Source: Streptomyces longisporoflavus
GTDB lineage: Bacteria > Actinomycetota > Actinomycetes > Streptomycetales > Streptomycetaceae
NCBI RefSeq assembly: GCF_014649775.1
Contig: NZ_BMTR01000006.1
Span: 1-64,000 of the forward strand
Reading direction: 5' to 3'
DNA: 64,000 bases
Both the position numbers and the translations under genes were made by a program. This document shows positions 33,490-41,782 of the stretch, piece after piece; the stretch's first letter is position 1, and every line of letters begins with the position of its first letter. The notes beneath the pieces are model-generated. The model was not told where the DNA came from, did no database searches, and was given only the letters and a program-made list of their open reading frames with translations.

Positions 33490-34741
33490 TGCAACGAGCG
33501 GCGGCGGGCCTGCCCGCCGCGCGCTGATCTTGGTGGAAAACCTGTCGGTGCCGTTCGATCGGCGGGTGTGGCAGGAGTGCACGACACTGCGCGACGCGGG
33601 CTGGAAGGTGCACGTCATCTGCCCGCAGGGCACCAAACGGGACACGGAGGCGGAGGTCGAGATCGACGGGGTGCGGATCCACCGCTACCCGTTGCAAGCG
33701 GCCACCGGAGGGCCGTCCGGCTATCTGCGCGAGTACGGATCGGCCCTGTGGCACACGGCCCGCCTGATCCGCAAGGTCGGCCCGGTCCATGTGGTGCACG
33801 CCTGCAACCCGCCCGACCTGCTGTTCCTGCCCGCACGGTGGCTGCGGCGGCGCGGCGCGCGGTTCATCTTCGACCAGCACGACCTGGTGCCCGAGCTGTA
33901 CCTCTCCCGGTTCGACCGAGGCGAGGACCTGCTCTACCGCGCCGTGTGCGCCCTCGAACGGCTGACGTACCGGGCCGCGGACGTCGTCCTCGCAACGAAC
34001 GAGAGCTACCGCGACGTCGCGGTGCGGCGTGGCGGCAAGCGGCCGCAGGACGTGTTCGTGGTGCGCAGCGCGCCCGCGGTCGACCGGTTCCAACCGGTGC
34101 CGCCCGAGCCGGAGTTGAAGCGCGGCAAGCCTCATCTGCTGTGCTACCTCGGCGTCATGGGCCCGCAGGACGGCGTCGACTACGCGCTGCGGTCCCTGGC
34201 CAAACTCCGTGACGACCTCGGGCGTACCGACTGGCACGCGGTGTTCGTCGGTTCCGGTGACGCCTTCGACGCGATGGTGGAACTGTCGCGGCAGCTCGGG
34301 CTCACCGACCAGGTGGAGTTCACCGGGCGCATCCCGGACGCCGACCTGGTGCGCTACCTCTCCACCGCGGACGTGTGCCTGTCCCCGGACCCGCGCAATC
34401 CGCTCAACGACGTGTCGACCATGAACAAGGTCCTGGAGTACATGGCCATGGGCCGGCCGATCGTCTCCTTCGACCTGCGGGAGGCGCGCGTCTCCGCCGG
34501 CGACGCCGCCGTGTACGCGCCCGCCGACGACGAGGCCGAATTCGCCAGACTCACCGCGCTGCTCCTCGACGACCCGGAAAAGCGGGCCAGAATGGGCAAG
34601 CTCGGCCAGGAGCGGGTCAGCGGACCGCTGTCCTGGGAGAACTCACAGGCGTCGCTGCTCGCCGCCTACGCCGTCGCCTGCCGCGACCACGCCCGTGTGG
34701 GCGGCACCCCGATCCGGAAGGGGAGGAGGCGGCGACGTTGA
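33479..34741 (+). CDS. Glycosyltransferase family 4 (WbuB-like)
   Basis: A 420-residue GT-B fold transferase. The opening LILVENLSVPFDRRVWQE is typical of the WbuB-type GT4 group. The C-terminal nucleotide-sugar site shows CYLGVMGPQDGVDYAL, GDAFDAMVELSRQLG and LEYMAMGRPIVSFDL. The start is uncertain. TTG 33479 overlaps the dehydrogenase end by 11 bases and is the only suitable in-frame start near the conserved sequence. The nearby ATG at 33490 is out of frame and stops at once. It probably adds the second sugar to the lipid-linked repeat unit on the cytosolic face. Confidence 0.88.
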
Positions 34742-36105
34742 GCGAGGACACCATACGTCTGGTGACGATCGGACGGATCTTCCGCAGGCGCTGGCGGCTG
34801 CTCGCCGTCGTCGCCCTGGCGGGCGCACTCCTCGGCTACGGCGCCTCGTTGGTGCTGTTCCCGCCGCGCTACACGGCATCGGCGTCCGTACTGCTGCCGG
34901 GCGCGTGGGAGGAACGCGAGCTGCTCACCCAGGTGAACGTCGCGACCAGTTCGTCGGTCGTCGACCGGGCGGCCGGCGCGCTCGACTGGACGGACGGCGA
35001 CGGCAGCGAACTCATCGACCAGGTGAGCGCCAAAGCAGCCGACGGCAACATCGTCGAGATCTCGGGTACGGCCGACACCCCGGAGCATGCCCAGCAGCTC
35101 GCCGACCGGGTGGCCAAGGAGTTCGTCACCTTCGCCACCCGGGTCGCGGGCGGCAGCACCGACCCCGCACGCGCCTCGGGCCCCGAGGCGCTGCGGAAGA
35201 AGGTCGAGGAGACCAACCGCCGCATCAGCGAACTGGCCAAGGCGGCCGATCCGGGACAGACCGTGGAGAGCGTGCAGGCCCGCACCTCGCTCGAGAAATT
35301 GCGCAGCTCGCTGGAGGAGGCCATGAAGAAGCTTGAAGAGGCCGACCCGGCGACCGGAAAGGCCGGCATGGTCGTCATGGGAAACGCGGTCCTGCCGACC
35401 GGCGAGGCACCGCCGACGAGGACGCAGCTCATGGTCGGCGGGGCGCTGCTTTCCCTGCTGGCCGCGGTCATCGCCCACCTCACCGCGGCACGGTCCGATC
35501 GCCGCCTGCGCGCCGAACCGCAGATCGCCGCGGCGCTGGGCTCGACGGTCATCGGCACCGTCGACGTGCCCGGCGGACGGACCGCGCACCGGCCCCGGGG
35601 CGGCGGCCCGCGGGCCCGGGCGCGCCGTTTCCTCGGCCTCGACACCCGCTGGAACACACCGGCCCCCCTGCCCTCCGACGAGGCGGGCAGACAGCTCCGC
35701 TACCGGCGCGTGTGCGCGCGTATCCGGATCCAACTGCCGGGCTCCCGCGGGCTGCTCGTGGTCGTACCGGACGGTGACGAGATCGGCCGCCAGGCCGCCG
35801 GGCGGCTCGTCGACGAGGCCGGGAACGATCCGCACATGCGCCTTGTGGACGTCTCGGTGTCCCGGCCGGTGGTGCCCGACCGCGAGGCCGAGTCCGGCGC
35901 CCTGGTCGTGCTGAGCGCGGGCAGTTGGACCGCGGGTGACCTCGCCGCCATCGCCGACGCGTGTGCGGACGGCAGGCACGAGGTCGTCGGCGTCGTCGTC
36001 GCCGGCACGGTCCGGGCCCGTCCCGGCCGGTCAACCGGAGACCCCGCGCGGAACGCCACACCCGCGCTCGCGGGCCGCGGCCAAGCGACGGGGGGCCCGG
36101 CGTGA
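34738..36105 (+). CDS. Wzz-type chain-length protein with degenerate kinase-like domain (copy 1)
   Basis: A 455-residue polysaccharide co-polymerase. TTG 34738 follows a strong GGGGAGGAGG and overlaps the upstream stop. One helix at about 18-38 (LLAVVALAGALLGYGASLVL), an extracytoplasmic part with coiled coil (about 155-205, SGPEALRKKVEETNRRISEL) and a second helix near 225-245 form the Wzz module. The cytosolic remainder resembles a BY-kinase-type fold, but the Walker A position reads VVVPDGDEIGRQAAGRL, without GKS/T, so ATP binding is doubtful. A Tyr-rich tail is absent. Together with copy 2 it probably sets polymer length. Confidence 0.8.
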   Translation: MSEDTIRLVTIGRIFRRRWRLLAVVALAGALLGYGASLVLFPPRYTASASVLLPGAWEERELLTQVNVATSSSVVDRAAGALDWTDGDGSELIDQVSAKAADGNIVEISGTADTPEHAQQLADRVAKEFVTFATRVAGGSTDPARASGPEALRKKVEETNRRISELAKAADPGQTVESVQARTSLEKLRSSLEEAMKKLEEADPATGKAGMVVMGNAVLPTGEAPPTRTQLMVGGALLSLLAAVIAHLTAARSDRRLRAEPQIAAALGSTVIGTVDVPGGRTAHRPRGGGPRARARRFLGLDTRWNTPAPLPSDEAGRQLRYRRVCARIRIQLPGSRGLLVVVPDGDEIGRQAAGRLVDEAGNDPHMRLVDVSVSRPVVPDREAESGALVVLSAGSWTAGDLAAIADACADGRHEVVGVVVAGTVRARPGRSTGDPARNATPALAGRGQATGGPA

Positions 36106-37628
36106 CGACCGACACGACCCCGGAGCCGTCGCCGGCCGCTCCGCTGCTGAACCTCCAGGCGCTGGTGGTGGCGGTGCGCAGGCGCCGCCGCCTCTGGTGC
36201 TCCCTGGCAGTCCTCGGGCTGCTGCTCGGCGCGGCGGTGGCGGTCCTGCGACCGCCGCCCCCGGCCGCCATGGCCAAGGTGCTCGTCGCGCACCAGGAGG
36301 ACCAGCCGAACGACACCGGCACCCTGATCCGCACCGACGTGGAGGTACTGCAGACCACGCGGATCGCCGACAAGGCCCTGAAGTCCCTCAAGTCACCGGT
36401 GAAACCGGAGGACTTCCTGCAGGACTACCGGGGCACCGGCGTGACCAACAATCTGCTGCAGATCGACGTGACGGGTGACAGCGACGCGGACGCGGTGGCC
36501 CGGGCGAAGGCCCTGGCGGACGCGTTCATCGCGGACCACATACGGCGGATGCAGGCGGCCGCGAAGGCCGAGTCCAAGGCCCTGCGCGACCAGGGCGACC
36601 GCATGCGCAACGAACTCGCCCGGGTCAACAAGTCGATCGGGGGCAGGACACCGGAGAGCGACCCCGGGTCGTCGGCGAGCATGGAGTCGCTCTTCGCCCG
36701 CCGGGCCGAACTGACCTCCCGGATCGCCGATTTCGACCAGCGCGCCGAAGAGGCGCGGATGGGCGCGCCCCGGATCATCGCCGGCACCCAGATCGTGGAC
36801 GATCCGCGCGCGGTGGAACACTCCCTGCCGATGGCCGTCGTGACCAACGCCGGGATCGGGCTCGTCCTCGGGCTCGTCCTCGGGCTCGCGGTGGCCGCGG
36901 TCGGTTCGGTGGTGGCGGACCGTCCCGTCCTCCGCCGGGAGATCGCCGCGAACCTCGGCGCCTCGGTCATCGCGGAGCTGCGGCGCGTGCCCCGCCGGCC
37001 GATCAGGCTCTGGCAGCTGCGACGGACCCGTGCGGCACACGAACGGCTCGTATCGACCCTGGCCCGCACCGTGCGCGACTCCGCGGAATCGGTGTCGCTC
37101 CTGGAGCTGGGCTGTGCGCACAGCACGAGCGTGCTCGCCATCGACCTCGCCAAGGCGCTGTCGGAGGAGGGCCCCGTCGTCATCATCGATGACCTGCCGG
37201 CCCTGCAACGCGCCGGCCGCGGCCAGGAGCCGGGAGGCCCGGCCGTGGTCAGCGCCGACCGCGCCGCCACCGTGCCGCATCAGATGCGCCGGCTCGGTGT
37301 CGGCTCCGTCGCACCCGGCACGGCGTGGACCGGCCTGCAGGACCTCGGTTCCCAGACCGTGCTCGTCGTGCGCGCCGGGCACGGCAGCACCGCGTGGCTG
37401 CACACCGTGGCGCGGCAGCTCGCGGACCTGCTCATCCCGGTGATCGGTGTGGTGCTCGTCGACCCCGATCCGCGGGACCGGACCGACGGCACCCTGTGGG
37501 ACGGCCGGCACACCGCGCTGCGCGGCCACAACGAACGCCTTGCCCGGCAGAACGCGGCAGGCAGGCAGCCGGCGGAGCGGCCGTCATGGTCAGTACGAGT
37601 CCCGGACAGCGACCAGGAAGCGCGGTAA
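36102..37628 (+). CDS. Wzz-type chain-length protein with degenerate BY-kinase domain (copy 2)
   Basis: A 508-residue paralogue of the preceding protein, with GTG 36102 overlapping its stop. Helices lie at about 30-50 and 250-270, flanking an extracytoplasmic coiled coil (MQAAAKAESKALRDQGDRMR). The cytosolic part keeps the outline of a BY-kinase: LLELGCAHSTSVLAIDLAKA stands where the P-loop G-x-x-G-x-GKST would be, and PVVIIDDLPAL where the Walker A' IDxDxR would be. His replaces the Walker A Lys (about residue 340) and the acidic motif is altered. No terminal Tyr cluster is seen. I infer a structural rather than catalytic role. Confidence 0.8.
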   Translation: MTTDTTPEPSPAAPLLNLQALVVAVRRRRRLWCSLAVLGLLLGAAVAVLRPPPPAAMAKVLVAHQEDQPNDTGTLIRTDVEVLQTTRIADKALKSLKSPVKPEDFLQDYRGTGVTNNLLQIDVTGDSDADAVARAKALADAFIADHIRRMQAAAKAESKALRDQGDRMRNELARVNKSIGGRTPESDPGSSASMESLFARRAELTSRIADFDQRAEEARMGAPRIIAGTQIVDDPRAVEHSLPMAVVTNAGIGLVLGLVLGLAVAAVGSVVADRPVLRREIAANLGASVIAELRRVPRRPIRLWQLRRTRAAHERLVSTLARTVRDSAESVSLLELGCAHSTSVLAIDLAKALSEEGPVVIIDDLPALQRAGRGQEPGGPAVVSADRAATVPHQMRRLGVGSVAPGTAWTGLQDLGSQTVLVVRAGHGSTAWLHTVARQLADLLIPVIGVVLVDPDPRDRTDGTLWDGRHTALRGHNERLARQNAAGRQPAERPSWSVRVPDSDQEAR

Positions 37629-37631
37629 GAC

Positions 37632-39560
37632 ATGTGTGGCATCGCAGGCACCTACAGATGGCCGGACGGGAAAGCCGTGACCGACCGGCTCACCGATGTC
37701 CTCGCCCACCGCGGACCGGACGGGGCGGGCCGCTACGGCCACCGGGCCGCTGACGGCGAAGTGCAGCTCGGGCACCGCCGCCTGTCCATCATCGACCTGT
37801 CCGAGACCGGCGCCCAGCCGATGGTCTCGGGCGGACTCGCCCTGACGTACAACGGCGAGCTGTACAACGCGCCCGAGCTGCGCGCCGAACTGGAGGCCGG
37901 CGGGGTGCGCTTCCGCGGCACCTCCGACACCGAGGTGCTGCTCGAGGCGTGGCGGCGCTGGGGCACCGACTGCCTGCCCCGGCTGCGCGGCATGTTCGCC
38001 TTCGGCGTCTTCGACGAGCGGACCGGTGAACTGGTGCTGGCCCGCGACCAGCTCGGCATCAAACCGCTGTTCCTGCTGCGGCGCGGCGGTGGCCTCGTCT
38101 TCGCCTCCGAGCTCAAGGCGCTCGCCGCCGTGACCGGCGGCTCGCTCCAGGTGGACGACGCGGCGCTGGTGGCCTCGCTGCTGTACTACTGGGTGCCGGA
38201 CTCGCGTTGCGCGTTCCGCGAGGCGGAGAAGCTGCCGCCGGGCAGCTGGCTCAGGTGCCGGCCCGACGGCCGGGTGGAGCGCGGGCAGTACTGGAACCTG
38301 CGCGACGTCGCCGCCGAGGGGCAGGAGCGGGCCCGCAGCGGCGAACTGCCGGACCTGGCCGCCGTCGTCGAGGAGTCGACCCGGCAGCACCTGCTCTCCG
38401 ACGTGCCCGTGGCGACCTTCCTCTCCGGCGGACTCGACTCCAGCTACCTCACCGCGCTCGCTGCCCGGGACCGGCCCGGGATCTCCGCTTACACGATCGG
38501 GTTCCGCCCCGAGGACGCCAAGTTCGAGGCGATGCCGGACGACCTGCGCTACGCCCGGCAGGTCGCCGAGCAGTTCGGCGTCGACCTGCACGAGATCGAG
38601 ATCGCCCCGAACGTGCTCGACCTGCTGCCGCGGATGACGCACCACCTGGACGAGCCGATCGGCGACCCGGCCGCGATCAACACCTTCCTGATCTGCTCGG
38701 CGGCCCGCGAGGCCGGGATCAAGGTGATGCTCTCGGGGATGGGCGCCGACGAACTGTTCGCCGGCTACCGCAAGCACCTGGCCAACGTGCTCGCGCTGCG
38801 CTACCAGCGCGTCCCGCGGCCCCTGCGGCGCGGCCTGTCCAGGGCGGTGGACCGGCTGCCGGTCGCCACGGCCCGCCGGGGATTCCGCTCGGTGCGCTTC
38901 GCGAAGCGGTTCCTCTCCTTCGCCGATCTGTCGGAGGAGGCCGCGTTCCGGCGCAGCTACACCATGTACGACCAGGACGAGCTGCTCGCCCTGGTCAATC
39001 CGGACCTGGCCGGGACGGTCGAGGACGTACTGACCGAACACGCGGACATCTACGAGGACAACACGCTCGACGACTTCGTCAACCGCATGTGCCTGGGCGA
39101 TGCCCGGATGTTCCTGCCGGGCCTGAACCTCGCCTACACCGACCGCTCCAGCATGGCCGCGTCGACCGAGGTGCGGGTGCCGTACGTGGACGTCGAGGTG
39201 GTCAAGGCGGCGTTCGCCCTGCCCGGCGATCGCAAGATCGTCGGACGGCAGAGCAAGGCCGTCCTCAAGGAGGCGGCCACCTCGATCCTGCCCGGGGAGA
39301 TCGCGTACCGGCCCAAGGGCCTGTTCAGCGCCCCGCTGCGGGCCTGGATGAGCCGGGATCTGGCACCGCTGGTGCGCGAGGTGGTCAACGACGGAGTGCT
39401 GGTCAGTTCCGGGATCCTGCGCCGCGAAGCGCTGGAGCGGATGGTCGCCGAGGACGCCGCGGGGCAGCGAGACTTCTCCAAGCATCTGTGGCACGTGCTG
39501 ACCCTCGAGTACTGGTATCGCGACGCGACCTCCGGCTCCGGCCAGAGGCAAGCGGCTTGA
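37632..39560 (+). CDS. Asparagine synthase-type amidotransferase
   Basis: A 642-residue class II glutamine amidotransferase. It starts MCGIAG, so Cys 2 is freed as the glutaminase nucleophile. The N-terminal Ntn domain (to about 200) includes YNGELYNAPELR and the C-terminal ATP-pyrophosphatase domain has SGGLDSSYL (about 265-273) and SGMGADELFAGY. Standard AsnB enzymes make asparagine. In surface-polysaccharide clusters, homologues amidate uronic acids. Its place next to an AlgD-like dehydrogenase supports a role in turning a uronate into its amide, though this is an inference. It starts four bases after the chain-length gene. Confidence 0.9.
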   Translation: MCGIAGTYRWPDGKAVTDRLTDVLAHRGPDGAGRYGHRAADGEVQLGHRRLSIIDLSETGAQPMVSGGLALTYNGELYNAPELRAELEAGGVRFRGTSDTEVLLEAWRRWGTDCLPRLRGMFAFGVFDERTGELVLARDQLGIKPLFLLRRGGGLVFASELKALAAVTGGSLQVDDAALVASLLYYWVPDSRCAFREAEKLPPGSWLRCRPDGRVERGQYWNLRDVAAEGQERARSGELPDLAAVVEESTRQHLLSDVPVATFLSGGLDSSYLTALAARDRPGISAYTIGFRPEDAKFEAMPDDLRYARQVAEQFGVDLHEIEIAPNVLDLLPRMTHHLDEPIGDPAAINTFLICSAAREAGIKVMLSGMGADELFAGYRKHLANVLALRYQRVPRPLRRGLSRAVDRLPVATARRGFRSVRFAKRFLSFADLSEEAAFRRSYTMYDQDELLALVNPDLAGTVEDVLTEHADIYEDNTLDDFVNRMCLGDARMFLPGLNLAYTDRSSMAASTEVRVPYVDVEVVKAAFALPGDRKIVGRQSKAVLKEAATSILPGEIAYRPKGLFSAPLRAWMSRDLAPLVREVVNDGVLVSSGILRREALERMVAEDAAGQRDFSKHLWHVLTLEYWYRDATSGSGQRQAA

Positions 39561-39592
39561 CGGCGTTGGAAGTTGAAACAAGAGGAGCTCGG

Positions 39593-41782
39593 GTGAAGCA
39601 GGTCGTACAGAACTACAAGAGCGGCGAACTGGCGCTGCTCGACGTCCCGGTGCCGGGATGCAAGCCGGGCGGAGTGCTCGTCCGGAGCGCCTACTCGCTG
39701 ATATCCACCGGGACCGAGCTCATGAAGGTGTCCGAGGCCGGCATGTCGATGGTGGGCAAGGCCCGCTCCCGGCCCGACCAGGTGGCCAAGGTCGTGCAGA
39801 GCGTGGCCACCAACGGAGTGCCCGCCACCTACCGCAAGGTGATGGGCAAGCTGGACTCCTACACCCCCCTCGGCTACTCGCTGTGCGGGGTGGTCGAGCA
39901 GGTCGGCGCCGGGGTCGACGACGTGAAGGTCGGCGACCTCGTGGCCTGCGCCGGCAACGAGCACGCGCTGCACGCCGAGCTCAACTGGGTGCCCAAGAAC
40001 CTCTACGCCCCCGTGCCCGAAGGGCTCGCGCCGCGGCACGCGGCCTTCGGCACCGTCGGGTCGATCGCGATGCAGGGCGTCCGCCAGGGCGAGCCGCAGC
40101 TCGGCGAGGTGGCTCTTGTCGTCGGCCTCGGCCTGATCGGGCAGCTGGTGGTGCAGCTCCTCGTCGCGGCGGGAGTCCGCGTCGTCGGGGCCGACCCCGA
40201 CCCGGCCCGCTGCGAGCTCGCCGAGCGCCTGGGCGCCGCGGCCTGCGGCGATCCGGGCTCCGCGGCCGTGGAAGCCGCCGTCGCCGAACTTACCGGCGGG
40301 CACGGCGTGGACCAGACGTACCTGGCCGCCGGTGGTGGCAGCAACCAGCCCGTCGAGCTGGCCGCCCGGCTCAGCAGGGACCGCGGCAGGGTTGTCGACA
40401 TCGGCAAGTGCCGCCTTGACCTGCCGTGGAACGCGTACTACGAGAAGGAGCTCGACGTCCGGTTCTCCCGCTCCTACGGCCCCGGGCGCTACGACCCGGA
40501 GTACGAGCTCGAAGGGCGTGATTACCCGATCGGTTACGTGCGCTGGACCGAGCGCCGCAACCTGGCGTGCTTCCTCGACCTGGTCGCCCGCGGCTGCGTC
40601 GACGTGGAGCCCCTGATCTCCCATGTCGCCGACTTCGACGACGCCGTGGAGACGTACCAGAGCCTGAAGGACGGCGAGTTGAAGGCCGTGGCCGTGCTGT
40701 TCCGCTACGCCGAGCAGGCGGCGGCGGAAGCAGGGCCCCGGACGGTGGCCGTGCCCTCGGCGACCGTGCGGCCGAGGGCGGCCCGCTCCGTCAGGACTCC
40801 GGTGCGCGTGGCGTTCGTCGGGGCGGGCAACTACGCCACCTCGATGCTGCTGCCGCACCTGACGGGCCGCGAGGGCGTCGAGTTGTCCACGGTCGTCACG
40901 ACGACGGCGCTCTCCGCGGCCAACGCGAAGCGCAAGTTCGGCTTCACCGATGCGACCACGGATCTGGACGCCGTGCTCGGCGACAGTGCCGTCGACGCGG
41001 TGTTCGTGGTCACCCGGCACAGCTCGCACGCCGAACTGACCAAGAAGGCCCTGCACGCAGGCAAGGCGGTATTCGTCGAGAAGCCCCTGGCCCTCACCGA
41101 GGACGAGCTCGCCGGTGTGCTCGCGGCGGTGGAGGAGTCCGGCAACGACCGGCTGCAAGTGGGCTTCAACCGCCGGTTCGCACCGCTCCTGCGGGAGGCC
41201 AAGGAGCGGTTCGGCACCCGGACAGGACCGGCGAGCCTGCGCTACCTCGTCAACGCGGGCCGGTTGCAGCACGGCAGCTGGTACCTCCGCCAGGACTCCG
41301 AGGGCTCGCGGTTCGCCGGAGAGGGCGGGCACTTCATCGACACGGCGAGCTGGCTGCTCGGGGCCGACCCGGTCTCGGTGTACGCGGCCGCCACCTCCGG
41401 CAACGAGGACCTCCAGATCGTCCTCGGCTACCCGGACGGGTCCACCGCCACCATCAGCTACGTCACCACCGGCCCCGGCAGCTTCCCCAAGGAGACCCTC
41501 GATCTGATCGCGGACGGCAAGGTGCTGCGGCTCGACGACTTCGTGCGTGCCTCGGTGTTCGCGGAGGGGGGAGCCGGTCGCAAGCGGTGGGTCAGCTCGC
41601 GGCTGCCGAAGGCCAGGGACAAGGGCCAGAACGCCGAACTGGCCTCCTTCGTCAAGGCCGTGCGCACCGGCGGGCCGATGCCGGTGCCGCTGGATTCCCT
41701 CGTCGCGACCACGGCGGCCACCCTCGCCGTGCAGGCCGGCCTGGCCGGCGGCGCCCCTGTGGCATTGACGAGGACCCGATGA
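39593..41782 (+). CDS. Fused zinc-type alcohol dehydrogenase / Gfo-Idh-MocA oxidoreductase
   Basis: A 729-residue bi-domain enzyme. GTG 39593 follows AGAGGAGC. Residues 1 to about 365 form an MDR (Zn-ADH-like) domain (SLISTGTELMKVSE, GYSLCGVVEQVGAGV, VVGLGLIGQLVVQLL). Residues about 400-729 form a Gfo/Idh/MocA domain with VAFVGAGNYATSMLL and the VFVEKPLALTEDEL motif. Fusions of this type are repeatedly found in exopolysaccharide loci beside AsnB- and heparinase-type genes. A redox change of a nucleotide- or lipid-linked sugar is likely, but the reaction is unknown. Its stop overlaps the next start (ATGA). Confidence 0.9.
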   Translation: MKQVVQNYKSGELALLDVPVPGCKPGGVLVRSAYSLISTGTELMKVSEAGMSMVGKARSRPDQVAKVVQSVATNGVPATYRKVMGKLDSYTPLGYSLCGVVEQVGAGVDDVKVGDLVACAGNEHALHAELNWVPKNLYAPVPEGLAPRHAAFGTVGSIAMQGVRQGEPQLGEVALVVGLGLIGQLVVQLLVAAGVRVVGADPDPARCELAERLGAAACGDPGSAAVEAAVAELTGGHGVDQTYLAAGGGSNQPVELAARLSRDRGRVVDIGKCRLDLPWNAYYEKELDVRFSRSYGPGRYDPEYELEGRDYPIGYVRWTERRNLACFLDLVARGCVDVEPLISHVADFDDAVETYQSLKDGELKAVAVLFRYAEQAAAEAGPRTVAVPSATVRPRAARSVRTPVRVAFVGAGNYATSMLLPHLTGREGVELSTVVTTTALSAANAKRKFGFTDATTDLDAVLGDSAVDAVFVVTRHSSHAELTKKALHAGKAVFVEKPLALTEDELAGVLAAVEESGNDRLQVGFNRRFAPLLREAKERFGTRTGPASLRYLVNAGRLQHGSWYLRQDSEGSRFAGEGGHFIDTASWLLGADPVSVYAAATSGNEDLQIVLGYPDGSTATISYVTTGPGSFPKETLDLIADGKVLRLDDFVRASVFAEGGAGRKRWVSSRLPKARDKGQNAELASFVKAVRTGGPMPVPLDSLVATTAATLAVQAGLAGGAPVALTRTR

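Noticed and set aside
33490..33528. ATG at 33490 as the start of the WbuB-like glycosyltransferase
   Set aside because: It is not in frame with the conserved sequence and meets a TGA after 12 codons; the in-frame TTG at 33479 was used.
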